Shown: positions 15,367 through 24,212, counted from the stretch's first letter. The stretch is 64,000 bases of DNA from an uncultured Roseateles sp. (GCA_946886855.1 CAMPJJ010000005.1:1-64000), one strand, 5' to 3'. The notes: generated by a model not told the origin, from the sequence alone. Translations and numbers: made by a program.

Positions 15367-16101
15367 TCAGACGTCGCCGCCGAGATGGCGCGCCGCGCCC
15401 AGCATTTCGTGGACGTCGTGCGTCATCACCGCGAGGAAGGCCGCCAGGCCGATGTAGTACGCGGCGTACTCCCATTTCACCCGGGTGGGGACGGCGTAGT
15501 AGGTCTTCGCCTCCTCGCTGTCGGCGCGGTACTTCCAGGCCTTCATCAACTGCGGCGCGGCCAGCAGCGCGATCAGCAGCAGCATCGGGCTGGGCCGGTA
15601 GAGGAACAGCCCGACCAGCACCGGCACGCCCGCGAACCAGATGCGCGGCGACAGCACCGCCGTGATCCGGCCGCCGTCGAACGGCGACATCGGGATCAGG
15701 TTGAACAGGTTCAGGAAGAAGCCGGCGTAGGACACCGCCAGCAGCCAGTCCAGGTTCCAGCTGCGCGCCATCAGGTAGCAGACGGTGGCGCCGACGGTGC
15801 CCAGCAGCGGCCCGCCCAGGCCGACGTAGGCCTCCGTCTGCGCGTCGTGCGGCATCTCCTTGAGCTCGATCCAGGCGCCGACGAAGGGGATGAAGGTCGG
15901 CAGGCCGACGTTCAGGCCCTTCTGGCGCGCGGCCAGGTAGTGGCCCATCTCGTGCACGAACAGCAGCGCGATGAACCCCACCGCGTAGCGCCAGCCGTAG
16001 ACCCAGGCGTACAGCAGCACCGACAGCAGCATCGTGCCTCCGCTGAGCAGCAGCTTGCTCAGCTTGACGCCGGAGAACAGCAGGAACAGCAGCTTGGTCA
16101 T
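15367..16101 (-). CDS. Site-2 protease family intramembrane metalloprotease
   Basis: A 244-aa, multi-membrane-span protease of the M50/S2P family. The zinc-binding HEMGH lies at residues 50-54 within a hydrophobic segment, and the second metal motif is NLFNLIPMSPFDGGRI near residue 135. S2P enzymes cut substrates inside the membrane or handle signal remnants. The gene starts 4 bases after the stop of the DUF2167 gene, so the two form an operon; the pairing of these two families suggests a shared envelope role, the details of which are unknown. Confidence 0.88.
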   Translation of the reverse strand: MTKLLFLLFSGVKLSKLLLSGGTMLLSVLLYAWVYGWRYAVGFIALLFVHEMGHYLAARQKGLNVGLPTFIPFVGAWIELKEMPHDAQTEAYVGLGGPLLGTVGATVCYLMARSWNLDWLLAVSYAGFFLNLFNLIPMSPFDGGRITAVLSPRIWFAGVPVLVGLFLYRPSPMLLLIALLAAPQLMKAWKYRADSEEAKTYYAVPTRVKWEYAAYYIGLAAFLAVMTHDVHEMLGAARHLGGDV

Positions 16102-16105
16102 CGGC

Positions 16106-17023
16106 TCAGGACTCCGCGGACTCGCTCTTCTTGCGGCCGAAGAACTTCATGATCGCGCCGCCGAAACCGGCGACCGCCAGCAGGATGATCTTGGCGAACT
16201 TCAGCACGAACGCGCCGATCACCGCCAGCAGGCCGAGCTTCTTCGCGCCGACCCCCAGCACCAGCGCGGCCAGGCCGTACTCGGCGACCTTGTCGGTGCT
16301 GCCGTTGAAGTCGGCGTAGCGCTTGCCGTCGTTGAACTCCAGCGCGCCCAGCAGCTGCTGCGCATCGCCCTTGTACTTGGGCAGGTCGTCCAGGCCGGTG
16401 ACCAGGTTCAGGCTCATGTAGCCCTCGCGGCCCAGCGCGTAGGTGTTGTAGTTGACGCCCTGCGGCTCGTTGGCCGGCGCGCCGACCTCGCGCGACTTCA
16501 TCGCCCAGACCAGGCGGTGCGAGTCCGCCGCGTAGGCCGGCTCCTGCGCCCAGCCGGTGATCTCCAGCGCGCGGCCGCCCATCTTCTTGCGCTCGTCGTT
16601 GCTGGCCTCGGTGCCTTCCTTGAAGCTCTTCAGCATGTCGGCGGCGTCCCAGTGCTTGGCGTCGTCGTCCTTGATGTAGCCGGACTTCTCGAAACGCAGC
16701 GTCGCGAACCAGTCGGCGTCGCCGCGCGGGAACACCACGCCTTCCAGATCGCTGTAATCGCCCGGGTTGCCCATCGCGCGCATCAGCTTGGCCGCGTGCG
16801 GCTGCGGCACATAGACCTTGCCTTCGGGCAGGTGCAGCACCGCCTGGCTGGACAGCTTCACGTCCTGCGGCCCCTTCACGATGTCGTTCTGTGCCGCGGT
16901 CAGCACCTTGGCGAACTCGTTCTCGCCGGACTGCGCCGAGACGGGCGCGGCGGCGATGAACATCGCGCCGAACAGTGCGCCGGCGAAGACCCGCAGCGAG
17001 CGGGCGAAGGGGGTGGTGGTCAT
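16106..17023 (-). CDS. DUF2167 family membrane protein
   Basis: A 305-aa DUF2167 protein. It has a signal peptide (residues 1-30, VSAQ), a periplasmic domain with FPRGDADWFATLRFEKSGYIKDDDA and WAQEPAYAADSHRLVWA, and two C-terminal hydrophobic segments (AALVLGVGAKKLGLLAVIGA and ILLAVAGFGGAI) before a basic cytoplasmic tail. The ATG at 17023 has GAGGGA six bases upstream; an upstream ATG at 17134 adds 37 residues without features. It leads a two-gene operon with the site-2 protease. No biochemical role is established for the family. Confidence 0.88.
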   Translation of the reverse strand: MTTTPFARSLRVFAGALFGAMFIAAAPVSAQSGENEFAKVLTAAQNDIVKGPQDVKLSSQAVLHLPEGKVYVPQPHAAKLMRAMGNPGDYSDLEGVVFPRGDADWFATLRFEKSGYIKDDDAKHWDAADMLKSFKEGTEASNDERKKMGGRALEITGWAQEPAYAADSHRLVWAMKSREVGAPANEPQGVNYNTYALGREGYMSLNLVTGLDDLPKYKGDAQQLLGALEFNDGKRYADFNGSTDKVAEYGLAALVLGVGAKKLGLLAVIGAFVLKFAKIILLAVAGFGGAIMKFFGRKKSESAES

Positions 17024-17160
17024 GGGGCTTCCCTCGAAACGGTGTATCGAACCCGGCCTCTTCGGGCCGAAGGGTGCGAGTCTATCGATGTGAACCGTCG
17101 GGAAATCCGCACTTCCCCCATCCGGGGGCATCAAAAAGCCAGCGCAGTGACCAAAGACAT

Positions 17161-17180
17161 ACAGCCCCGCGAGGGGCTGT
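17161..17180 (-). terminator. Terminator downstream of indolepyruvate oxidoreductase gene
   Basis: ACAGCCCC-GCGA-GGGGCTGT is a perfect 8-bp stem with a GNRA-type tetraloop. Read on the minus strand it is followed by ATGTCTTTGG, and it lies 24 bases after the stop of the large oxidoreductase gene. Confidence 0.7.
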
Positions 17181-17203
17181 CCGTCAGCAGCGACCGTTGA
17201 AGG

Positions 17204-20200
17204 TCACGCCACTGCCTGCCACTGCTTCTGCAGTTGATCCCACTTCAGCCGCGCCGCCTTCAGATGGCGCTCCTTCACGTGACCGTACCCGCGGATGTCT
17301 TCCGGAATGCGCGCCAGCTCGACGGCGGTCGACAGACGTTCGGCGGTGAGGCCCTTTGCCAGGATCGATTCGATCGTTGCGCGGTAGTCCTTGATCAGCT
17401 GGCGTTCCGTCCTGCGCTCCTCGGTATGACCGAACGGATCGAAGGCGGTGCCGCGCAGGCCCTTCATCCTGGCCAGCACGCCCATCGCCGGGCGGACCCA
17501 GGCGCCGAAGGCGCGCTTCTGCAGATGACCTTGGCCGTCCTTCTTGGCGAGCATCGGCGGCGCCAGGTGATGCACGACCTTGAAGTCGCCTTCGAACTGG
17601 CCCTTGATCTTGTCGAGGAACTTGGTGTCGGTGTGCAGGCGGGCGACCTCGTACTCGTCCTTGTAGGCCATCAGCTTGAACAGATAGCGTGCCACGGCTT
17701 CCGTCAGGCGCGTGCCGCCCACCGGCGCTTCCGCCTGGCGGACCTTCTCGACGAAGGCGCGGTACTGCTCGGCGTAGGCGGCGTTCTGGTAGTCGGTCAG
17801 GAACTCGACGCGCTTGGTGATCAGCTCATCGACGCCCTGGCGCTTGACGAAGTTGATGACCTGCTGCGCGGCGAACAGCGACTGCACCGCGGCCAGGTCC
17901 TGTGCGCAGCGACGGCCCCATTCGAAGGCGGCCTTGTTGTTGTCGACCTGCACGCCGTTGAGCTCGATGGCGCGCATCAGCGCGGCGTGGCTCAGCGGCA
18001 CGCGGCCCTTCTGCCACGCGTAGCCCAGCATCAGCGGGTTGGTGTACAGCGAGTCGCCCAGCAGCTTCACCGCGACCTCTTCCGCGTCGAACATGCCCAG
18101 GTGCGAGGCGCCCACGGCCTTCTGCACGGCGGCCTCGCAGGCGGCGCCGGGGAAGGACCAGTTGGCGTCGTTGACCAGCGTCGCGGTGGGCGAGCCGTGC
18201 GTGTTCAGCGCGACGAAGCTGCGGCCTTCGCGCATCACGGCCAGCGTCGTCTTGTTGGCGGCGACGATGGAATCGCAGGCGATGACCAGGTCGGCCTCCG
18301 CGGTGCCGACCTTGGTGCAGTGGATCGCGTCGGGCGTGTTGGCGATCTGGATGTGGCTCCAGGTCGCGCCGCCCTTCTGCGCGAGACCGGCCGCGTCCTG
18401 CGTGATCACGCCCTTGCCTTCCAGATGCGCGGCCATGCCGAGCAGCTGGCCGATCGTGATCACACCGGTGCCGCCCACGCCGGCCACGACGATGCCCCAG
18501 GCCTCGACCGCGTTCGGGATCGTCGGCTGCGGGATGACCGGCAGCGACGCGTCGAACGGGCTGACGCGCTTGTCCTTCTTGGGCTTCTTGAGCTCACCGC
18601 CTTCGATCGTCACGAAGCTCGGGCAGAAGCCCTTCACGCAGGAGAAGTCCTTGTTGCAGGTGTTCTGGTTGATCTGGCGCTTGCGGCCGAACTCGGTCTC
18701 CAGCGGTTCGACCGACAGGCAGTTCGACTGCACCGAGCAGTCGCCGCAGCCTTCGCAGACCAGCTCGTTGATGACGGTGCGCTTGGCCGGGTCGACCAGC
18801 TTGCCGCGCTTGCGGCGGCGGCGCTTCTCGGTCGCGCAGGTCTGGTCGTAGATGATGACCGTGGTGCCGGGGATCTCGCGGAACTGGCGCTGCAGCTCGT
18901 CGAGCTCGTCGCGGTGGTGGACCGTCACGCCGGGCGCCAGCGGCTTGCCGTCGTACTTCTCCGGCTCGTCGGTGACGATGATCAGCTTGGCCACGCCTTC
19001 GCTGACCAGGCTGTTCATGATCTGCGTGACGCTGTGGCCCTCGGGCCGCTCGCCGACCTGCTGGCCGCCGGTCATCGCGACCGCGTCGTTGTAGAGCACC
19101 TTGTAGGTGATGTTGACGCCGGCGGCGATGGACTGGCGGATCGCCAGGATGCCGCTGTGGAAGTAGGTGCCGTCGCCGAGGTTGCTGAAGATGTGCTTCT
19201 CGTCGGTGAACGGCGCCTGGCCGACCCAGGGCACGCCTTCGCCGCCCATCTGGGTGAAGGTCGCGGTGTTGCGGCCCGGCATCCAGGTGACCATGTAGTG
19301 GCAGCCGATGCCGCCGACGGCGCGCGAGCCGTCCGGCACGCGCGTGCTGGTGTTGTGCGGGCAGCCGGAGCAGAACCACGGCGTGCGGTCCGCGCCGCCG
19401 GCGGTCTTCTCCTCGCTCTTGAGGGACTGCTCCTTGGCGTCGATCAGCGCCATGCGGGCGTCCAGGCGCGCGGCGGTGTCGGCGTCCACGCCCAGCTTCT
19501 TCAGCCGCTTGGCGATGGCGCGCGCGATGATGGCCGGCGTCAGGTCGGCCTGCGGGCGCAGCAGCCAGTTGCTGCTCGGGTTCGGGTGGCTCCACTCGCC
19601 GCCGCTGCGGTCGCCGTCGGTCTCGTCGAACTTGCCGAGCACGTTCGGGCGCACGTCGGGACGCCAGTTGTACAGCTCCTCCTTGAGCTGGTACTCGATC
19701 ATCTGGCGCTTCTCCTCGATGACGAGGATCTCCTGCAGCCCGGTGGCGAAGTCGCGGGTGATGGTCGCTTCCAGCGGCCACACGACGTTGACCTTGTGCA
19801 GCCGGATGCCCAGGCGGCGGCAGCTGTCGTCGTCCAGGCCCAGGTCGTGCAGCGCCTGGCGGGTGTCGTTCCAGGCCTTGCCCGAGGCGATCAGGCCGAT
19901 GCGGTCATGCGGCGTGGCGATGACATTGTGGTTGAGCTTGTTGGCGCGGACGTAGGCGAGGGCGGCGTACCACTTGTGGTCCATCATCCGCGCTTCCTGA
20001 TCGAGCGGCGGATCGGGCCAGCGGATGTGCAGGCCGCCCGGGGGCATCTGGAAATCCTCGGGCATCAGGATCTCGACGCGGTCGGGATCGACGCTGACGC
20101 TGCTGGAGGATTCGACGATCTCCTGGATCGTCTTCATGCCCGACCACAGGCCGGAGAAGCGGCTCATCGCGAAGGCGTGCAGGCCCATGTCCAGGATCTC

Positions 20201-20764
20201 CTGGACGCTGCTCGGGAAGAACACCGGGAAGCCGACGGCCTTGAAGACGTGGTCGCTCTGGTGGGCGGCGGTGGAGCTCTTGGCGATGTGGTCGTCCGCG
20301 GCGATGGCGATCACGCCGCCGTGCTTGGACGTGCCGGCCATGTTGGCGTGCTTGAACACGTCGATGGAGCGGTCCACGCCCGGGCCCTTGCCGTACCACA
20401 TGCCGAAGACACCGTCGAACTTCGCCTTCTCGGGGAAGAGCGCGAGCTGCTGCGTGCCCCAGACGGCGGTGGCGCCGAGTTCCTCGTTGACGCCGGGCTG
20501 GAAGACGATGTGCTGCTTGGCGAGGTGCTTCTTCGCGGCCATCAGGGCCTGGTCGTAGCCGCCCAGCGGGGAGCCGCGGTAGCCCGAGATGAAGCCGGCG
20601 GTGTTGAGGCCGGCGATGGCGTCGCGGGTGCGTTGCAGCATCGGCAGGCGGACCAGCGCCTGGACGCCGCTCATGAAGGCGCGGCCCTCGTCGAGTGCGT
20701 ACTTGTCATCCAGCGTGACCTTCTCGAGGGCGCGCAGGATGTGTTCGGGCAAGGGGGCGTTCAT
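17204..20764 (-). CDS. Indolepyruvate ferredoxin oxidoreductase, fused alpha/beta
   Basis: A 1186-aa single-chain enzyme that oxidatively decarboxylates indolepyruvate or related aryl-pyruvates to acyl-CoA, using thiamine diphosphate and iron-sulfur clusters. The N-terminal half is IorA-like (YRGSPLGGYD, MWYGKGPGVDR, then the TPP part with CSGCPHNTSTRVPDGS and GDGTYFHSG). A cysteine-rich cluster follows (CEGCGDCSVQSNC, CNKDFSCVKGFC). The IorB-like domain starts at IVVAGVGGTGVITIG, and the C-terminus is the extension typical of the fused form. Such fusions are common in proteobacteria that use aromatic amino acids. A divergent Lrp-type regulator suggests amino-acid control. Confidence 0.93.
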   Translation of the reverse strand: MNAPLPEHILRALEKVTLDDKYALDEGRAFMSGVQALVRLPMLQRTRDAIAGLNTAGFISGYRGSPLGGYDQALMAAKKHLAKQHIVFQPGVNEELGATAVWGTQQLALFPEKAKFDGVFGMWYGKGPGVDRSIDVFKHANMAGTSKHGGVIAIAADDHIAKSSTAAHQSDHVFKAVGFPVFFPSSVQEILDMGLHAFAMSRFSGLWSGMKTIQEIVESSSSVSVDPDRVEILMPEDFQMPPGGLHIRWPDPPLDQEARMMDHKWYAALAYVRANKLNHNVIATPHDRIGLIASGKAWNDTRQALHDLGLDDDSCRRLGIRLHKVNVVWPLEATITRDFATGLQEILVIEEKRQMIEYQLKEELYNWRPDVRPNVLGKFDETDGDRSGGEWSHPNPSSNWLLRPQADLTPAIIARAIAKRLKKLGVDADTAARLDARMALIDAKEQSLKSEEKTAGGADRTPWFCSGCPHNTSTRVPDGSRAVGGIGCHYMVTWMPGRNTATFTQMGGEGVPWVGQAPFTDEKHIFSNLGDGTYFHSGILAIRQSIAAGVNITYKVLYNDAVAMTGGQQVGERPEGHSVTQIMNSLVSEGVAKLIIVTDEPEKYDGKPLAPGVTVHHRDELDELQRQFREIPGTTVIIYDQTCATEKRRRRKRGKLVDPAKRTVINELVCEGCGDCSVQSNCLSVEPLETEFGRKRQINQNTCNKDFSCVKGFCPSFVTIEGGELKKPKKDKRVSPFDASLPVIPQPTIPNAVEAWGIVVAGVGGTGVITIGQLLGMAAHLEGKGVITQDAAGLAQKGGATWSHIQIANTPDAIHCTKVGTAEADLVIACDSIVAANKTTLAVMREGRSFVALNTHGSPTATLVNDANWSFPGAACEAAVQKAVGASHLGMFDAEEVAVKLLGDSLYTNPLMLGYAWQKGRVPLSHAALMRAIELNGVQVDNNKAAFEWGRRCAQDLAAVQSLFAAQQVINFVKRQGVDELITKRVEFLTDYQNAAYAEQYRAFVEKVRQAEAPVGGTRLTEAVARYLFKLMAYKDEYEVARLHTDTKFLDKIKGQFEGDFKVVHHLAPPMLAKKDGQGHLQKRAFGAWVRPAMGVLARMKGLRGTAFDPFGHTEERRTERQLIKDYRATIESILAKGLTAERLSTAVELARIPEDIRGYGHVKERHLKAARLKWDQLQKQWQAVA

Positions 20765-20970
20765 GCGGGGAGTCTCCTGATGGGTGGCTGACGTCCGGTC
20801 CCCGCTTGTGGCGAGGCCGTGTGCCTTGGCTGCCGTCGCGCCAAGTATGGCGGCGCGCGGAAAACGCAGGGAACAGTGTAGGAAACAACGCCCGGCGAGT
20901 GTTTGCTAGTTCTGCGCCGACGACCGATGTTTGAGCAAGAATCTTTCCCGGAATGACGAAAGGGATTCGA

Positions 20971-21579
20971 ATGGCATCGAAAAACGGCGCATCAGGGAAA
21001 ACCATGAGGGCGACGACGGGTTCCGCGGGCGGCGACGAGGGACCGGACCGGGGCGTCGATCGCGGCGAGGACGCGGGCGGGTCCGGTGCACCGGCAAGCG
21101 GCGAACTCGACCGGTATCACGTGGCGATCCTGGGAGAGCTGCAGCGCGAGGCGCGGCTGTCCAACGCGGAACTGGCGACGCGCATCGGCCTGTCGCCGGC
21201 GCCGACCTGGCGCCGGGTGCGGTGGCTGGAGGAGCAGGGCTTCATCACCGGCTACCGGGCCGAGATCGACCGGCGCCGCCTGGGCCTGGGCGTGCTGGCC
21301 TTCGTGCGCGTCGACGCGGACCGCAACAACGGCGCGGCGACCAAGCAGCTGGAGGAGGCCATCCGGCAACTGCCCGAGGTGATCGCCTGTCACTACATCA
21401 GCGGCGCCGGGACCTTCGAACTGGAGGTGATGGCCACCGACCTGGATGCGTTCAGCCGGTTCTCGATCGACACGCTGCTGAACCTGCCGAATGTGAAGGA
21501 CATCCACACCAGCTTCTCGCTCGGGGAAGTGAAGGCGGGTGGGGCCTTGCCGCTGGGGCACTTGAAGCCGAAGGGATAA
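20971..21579 (+). CDS. Lrp/AsnC family transcriptional regulator
   Basis: A 202-aa Lrp/AsnC regulator with an unusual 45-residue Gly/Asp-rich N-terminal extension, then a winged helix (LDRYHVAILGELQREARLSNAELATRIGLSPAPTWRRVRWLEEQGFI) and an RAM/AsnC effector domain (GVLAFVRVDADR...VIACHYISGAGTFELEVMATDLDAF). The ATG at 20971 has AAGGGA six bases before it; ATGs at 20953 and 21004 are alternatives. It diverges from the indolepyruvate oxidoreductase gene across 200 bases, so it probably controls that gene in response to an amino acid or its keto acid. Confidence 0.9.
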   Translation: MASKNGASGKTMRATTGSAGGDEGPDRGVDRGEDAGGSGAPASGELDRYHVAILGELQREARLSNAELATRIGLSPAPTWRRVRWLEEQGFITGYRAEIDRRRLGLGVLAFVRVDADRNNGAATKQLEEAIRQLPEVIACHYISGAGTFELEVMATDLDAFSRFSIDTLLNLPNVKDIHTSFSLGEVKAGGALPLGHLKPKG

Positions 21580-21603
21580 GCGGTCGTCGAATTCGACGAC
21601 CGC
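21580..21603. terminator. 24-bp perfect palindrome between convergent genes
   Basis: GCGGTCGTCGAA/TTCGACGACCGC begins at the base after the Lrp gene stop and lies 25 bases after the immunity-like gene on the other strand. It can form a 10-bp stem in RNA from either strand and probably ends both transcripts. Confidence 0.65.
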
Positions 21604-21627
21604 CGTGCTCGCGAATACCCAGAGTCG

Positions 21628-21822
21628 TTATCGACCCTTGTTCACGCAGGAGTGGATGGCATACGCCAAGAGTGTGGAGAGCGGCGGCGTGGCGACCCAA
21701 TAAAGCGTGGCGGGCCAGCAACCGTTCAGCTGGTAATACACGATGGGCAGCACAGCGGCGAGTAACAGTGTGAACGAGATGGCCCATCGCCATCCCAAAC
21801 GCCTTGAATCATGGTTTTTCAT
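21628..21822 (-). CDS. Small two-span membrane protein, putative bacteriocin immunity
   Basis: A 64-aa basic protein with two predicted membrane helices (WAISFTLLLAAVLPIVYY and ATLYWVATPPLSTLLAYAI) and a lysine/arginine C-terminus. It starts 9 bases after the stop of the double-glycine peptide gene, and its ribosome site (AAGGG) overlaps that gene's end, so translation is coupled. Size, topology and position match immunity proteins of colicin V-type microcins, which sit in the inner membrane and protect the producer. No sequence family is recognised; the role is inferred from context. GC is clearly lower than in neighbouring genes. Confidence 0.7.
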   Translation of the reverse strand: MKNHDSRRLGWRWAISFTLLLAAVLPIVYYQLNGCWPATLYWVATPPLSTLLAYAIHSCVNKGR

Positions 21823-21831
21823 TCGAGCCCT

Positions 21832-22107
21832 TTACAGCTGGGTATTTGCAACCTTCTGATTGGAGAGATCGGACAGTCCACCGGCAATGAATCCGGTGAC
21901 CGCTCCGCCGATGAAACCGCCCACAAACCCCGCTGCGGCTGCCGGACCCGCAATCGCGCCAGTGATCGCTCCGCCGACCCCTCCCGCGACGCCGCCGATG
22001 TACGCGCCATTGATCGCTGCCTGTGTGTCCCAGCCGCCGGACACCATGTCGATTTCCTCCTCGGTCAGCTCTCGAATTTCTCCGTGATTGATTTCCATCG
22101 TAGACAT
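21832..22107 (-). CDS. Double-glycine leader bacteriocin precursor, colicin V-type
   Basis: A 91-aa precursor. Residues 1-25 form a double-glycine leader ending ELTEEEIDMVSGG, closely patterned on the colicin V leader (TLNELDSVSGG); a C39 peptidase-ABC transporter would cut after the second Gly. The 66-residue mature peptide is hydrophobic and rich in Gly/Ala with repeated GxxxG-type spacing (YIGGVAGGVGGAITGAIAG, then GFVGGFIGGAVTGFIAGG), as in pore-forming class II microcins. GAGGAAA lies seven bases before the ATG. The immunity-like gene follows directly. No exporter is present here, so one elsewhere in the genome would be needed. Codon use and GC differ from the flanks. Confidence 0.8.
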   Translation of the reverse strand: MSTMEINHGEIRELTEEEIDMVSGGWDTQAAINGAYIGGVAGGVGGAITGAIAGPAAAAGFVGGFIGGAVTGFIAGGLSDLSNQKVANTQL

Positions 22108-22457
22108 GACGTTTCCTCATTGACGTTGATTTTCATGCCGCTCATCTGGCGGTCACGGCAACGGCACCTTTTCATGCATGCCGCGCTTACGACGCTAACG
22201 GCCGCGTGCCGGTCGAGAAATAGGGGAAAAGTCGATCATGAAAATGGGTGGGCTGAATTGGTCAATTTGGATATTGCCTTGCGCTGAAAGTAACAAGAGC
22301 GAGTAAGTTGAATTGAGCTGGTGGGCATGACAGGTCGGACGTGATGGTGCGGCGATACCACGTCGAGGATGGAAAGCTGTACCGGTCGCACGCTCGAGCG
22401 GCTGTACCGGGTCGATGGAGAGCCCCGCTGGCATAGTCGACGGTCCCCCCTCGCTCC
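22108..22457. other. 350-bp gene-free region upstream of bacteriocin and EamA genes
   Basis: Lower GC, with no convincing ORF on either strand. It must hold the minus-strand promoter of the bacteriocin cassette. TTGACC on that strand (plus 22256-22261) could be a -35, but no convincing -10 follows at 16-18 bases. The right end precedes the EamA gene. I see no hairpin terminator or repeat. Confidence 0.5.
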
Positions 22458-23357
22458 ATGGCCGCCATGACGCTACCGCTCCGACATTTCCTGCTCGCGC
22501 TGTCCGTGGTCGCCATCTGGGGAAGCAACTTCGTCGTGATCCGCTGGGGCCTGAACGCGTTCCCGCCGCTGCTGTTCGCGGCCCTGCGCTTCACCTTCGC
22601 CGCGCTGCCCGCGATGCTCCTGCTGCCGCGGCCGAAGGTCGGCTGGCGCAACCTCGCCGCCTACGGCGCCTTGGTCGGCGTCGGACAGTTCGCGCTCCTC
22701 TACCTGGCGATGCGCTCGCAGATCTCGCCGGGGCTCGCCTCGCTCGTCATCCAGACGCAGGTGTTCTTCACCCTGCTGCTCGCCATGAAGATGAGCGGCG
22801 AACGCGTCCAGGGCTTCCAGTGGCTGGCGCTGTTGCTGGCGGCCGCCGGCATCGGCGTCATCGCCTCGCACACGGATGGCACGACGACGGTGCTCGGTCT
22901 CGGGATGGTGCTGCTGGCCGCGCTCTGCTGGTCCAGCGGCAACATCGTCGGCAAGCGAGCCGGCGCCGTGAACATGCTCGCCTACGTCGTCTGGAGCAGC
23001 GCGTTCGCCGCACCCGCGCTGTTCGCGCTGTCCTTCATCGTCGAAGGCCCCGCGCAGATGAGCGAGGCGATCCAGAACGCCAGCCTCGGCGCATGGGGCG
23101 CGGTGCTCTGGCAGTCGGTCGGCAATACGCTCTTCGGCTACGGCGCGTGGAGCTTCCTCCTGTCGCGCCACCCCGCCGCGACCATCGTTCCGATGGCGCT
23201 GCTGGTGCCCGTGTTCGGCATGAGCTGCTCGGCACTGCTGCTCGGCGAAGGCCTGCCGCCGTGGAAGCTGCTGGCCGCCGCGCTGGTGATCAGCGGGCTC
23301 GCGATCAACCTGCTGTGGCCGCACGTGCGCGGGGTGCTGAGGGCAGCGAAGGCATGA
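22458..23357 (+). CDS. EamA/DMT family exporter
   Basis: A 299-aa ten-helix drug/metabolite transporter built of two EamA repeats (first starting LLALSVVAIWGSNFVVIRWGL, second near LGLGMVLLAALCWSSGNIVGKR). The N-terminal signature WGSNFV and APLLFAALRF-type helix resemble E. coli EamA, which exports O-acetylserine and cysteine. Substrate cannot be fixed from sequence. No ribosome site is obvious; a second ATG at 22467 (MTLPLRHF) is equally plausible. The stop overlaps the next gene as ATGA. Confidence 0.88.
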   Translation: MAAMTLPLRHFLLALSVVAIWGSNFVVIRWGLNAFPPLLFAALRFTFAALPAMLLLPRPKVGWRNLAAYGALVGVGQFALLYLAMRSQISPGLASLVIQTQVFFTLLLAMKMSGERVQGFQWLALLLAAAGIGVIASHTDGTTTVLGLGMVLLAALCWSSGNIVGKRAGAVNMLAYVVWSSAFAAPALFALSFIVEGPAQMSEAIQNASLGAWGAVLWQSVGNTLFGYGAWSFLLSRHPAATIVPMALLVPVFGMSCSALLLGEGLPPWKLLAAALVISGLAINLLWPHVRGVLRAAKA

Positions 23358-24127
23358 GGATGCCCATCGGCATCGGCATCGGCATCGGCATCGGCATCGG
23401 CATGCGCGCACGTCGCCGGCTGGCCGGTGCGTTCATCGCATGGGCGATGGCGCTGCTCGCTGCGCTCACGCCACTTGGCGCGAGCGCTCAGCTCGTCCCT
23501 CCCGAGAAGGGCAAGGCGCCCGCGACGATTCCCGCCGTGCGCGATCAGGAGATCGCCCAGTGCCTGCCCGGCGAGATGCAGACCTGGGGCGACGGCCGCG
23601 ATCGCGCGATCGCGACGCGCTCCTTGCGATTCGCCTATCGCCACGACAACGCGCCGCCGTGGTTCAGCGAGCCCCAGGTGATGGCGCTGGTGAAGCGCTC
23701 CGCGGAGGCCTGGTCCGCCTGCGGGCTGAAGCTCGCCGTCATCGCCGTGCCGCGCGGCCAGGTGCCGCCCGAAGATGCCATCCAGATCCTCTGGAGCGAC
23801 GTCGGCAGCCGCGGCCAGTTCGCGCTGGCCAACGTGACGGCGCGCAGCCTGTCGATCGGCCCCGGTATTTTCGCGCTGCTGCGCGAGCGCAACCCGAAGC
23901 ACCCCGCGGACCAGACGCTGCAGATGGTGCTCTCGCACGAGATGGGCCACTTCTTGGGCCTGATGGCGCATTCGAAGCGCTGCGTCGACACGATGTCCTA
24001 CTACGACAACGGCAAGGGCGAGCGCTGCGCGCTGCGCGACCCGAAGAGCTGGGGCAGCGTCGTCGAATACCGTTCGATGCTGCCGACCGCCTGCGACATC
24101 GACCGCTGCAGAGCGCTGAACAGGTAG
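23354..24127 (+). CDS. Secreted matrixin-like zinc metalloprotease
   Basis: Up to 257 aa. The zinc site HEMGHFLGLMAH (HExxHxxGxxH) marks a metzincin/matrixin-like protease, followed by DTMSYYDNGKGERCALRD, where the Met may form the Met-turn. Four or more cysteines suggest disulfides outside the cytoplasm. The first ATG (23354) overlaps the EamA stop, but the following six CATCGG repeats encode (Ile-Gly)6 before a normal signal peptide that begins at the ATG at 23402 (MRARRRLAGAF...GASAQ). Translation may start at 23354, 23360 or 23402. Substrate unknown; self-processing is not evident. Confidence 0.78.
   Translation: MRMPIGIGIGIGIGIGMRARRRLAGAFIAWAMALLAALTPLGASAQLVPPEKGKAPATIPAVRDQEIAQCLPGEMQTWGDGRDRAIATRSLRFAYRHDNAPPWFSEPQVMALVKRSAEAWSACGLKLAVIAVPRGQVPPEDAIQILWSDVGSRGQFALANVTARSLSIGPGIFALLRERNPKHPADQTLQMVLSHEMGHFLGLMAHSKRCVDTMSYYDNGKGERCALRDPKSWGSVVEYRSMLPTACDIDRCRALNR
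23365..23400 (+). repeat. Hexanucleotide repeat (CATCGG)6
   Basis: Six perfect copies lie between two candidate start codons of the metalloprotease gene. Slippage changes copies by six bases and keeps the frame, so it would vary the distance between start and signal peptide rather than switch the gene off. Confidence 0.95.
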
Positions 24128-24212
24128 CCGCCGTCCAGGAGGCGCTGCGGGGGTAGGGCGATCGGCAGGGACGCATTGAACAAGCGTCGTCCTCAGGGCG
24201 TATGCTGATGAA

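Noticed and set aside
21811..22287. Plus-strand ORF opposite the bacteriocin gene
   Set aside because: It is antisense to a gene with a clear ribosome site and a leader motif, and its translation is Arg/Cys-rich noise.
22195..22434. Minus-strand ORF as a second peptide gene upstream of the bacteriocin
   Set aside because: No ribosome site, no leader motif and no hydrophobic segment.
23365..23400. Phase-variation switch in the metalloprotease gene
   Set aside because: The repeat unit is six bases, so slippage never changes the reading frame.
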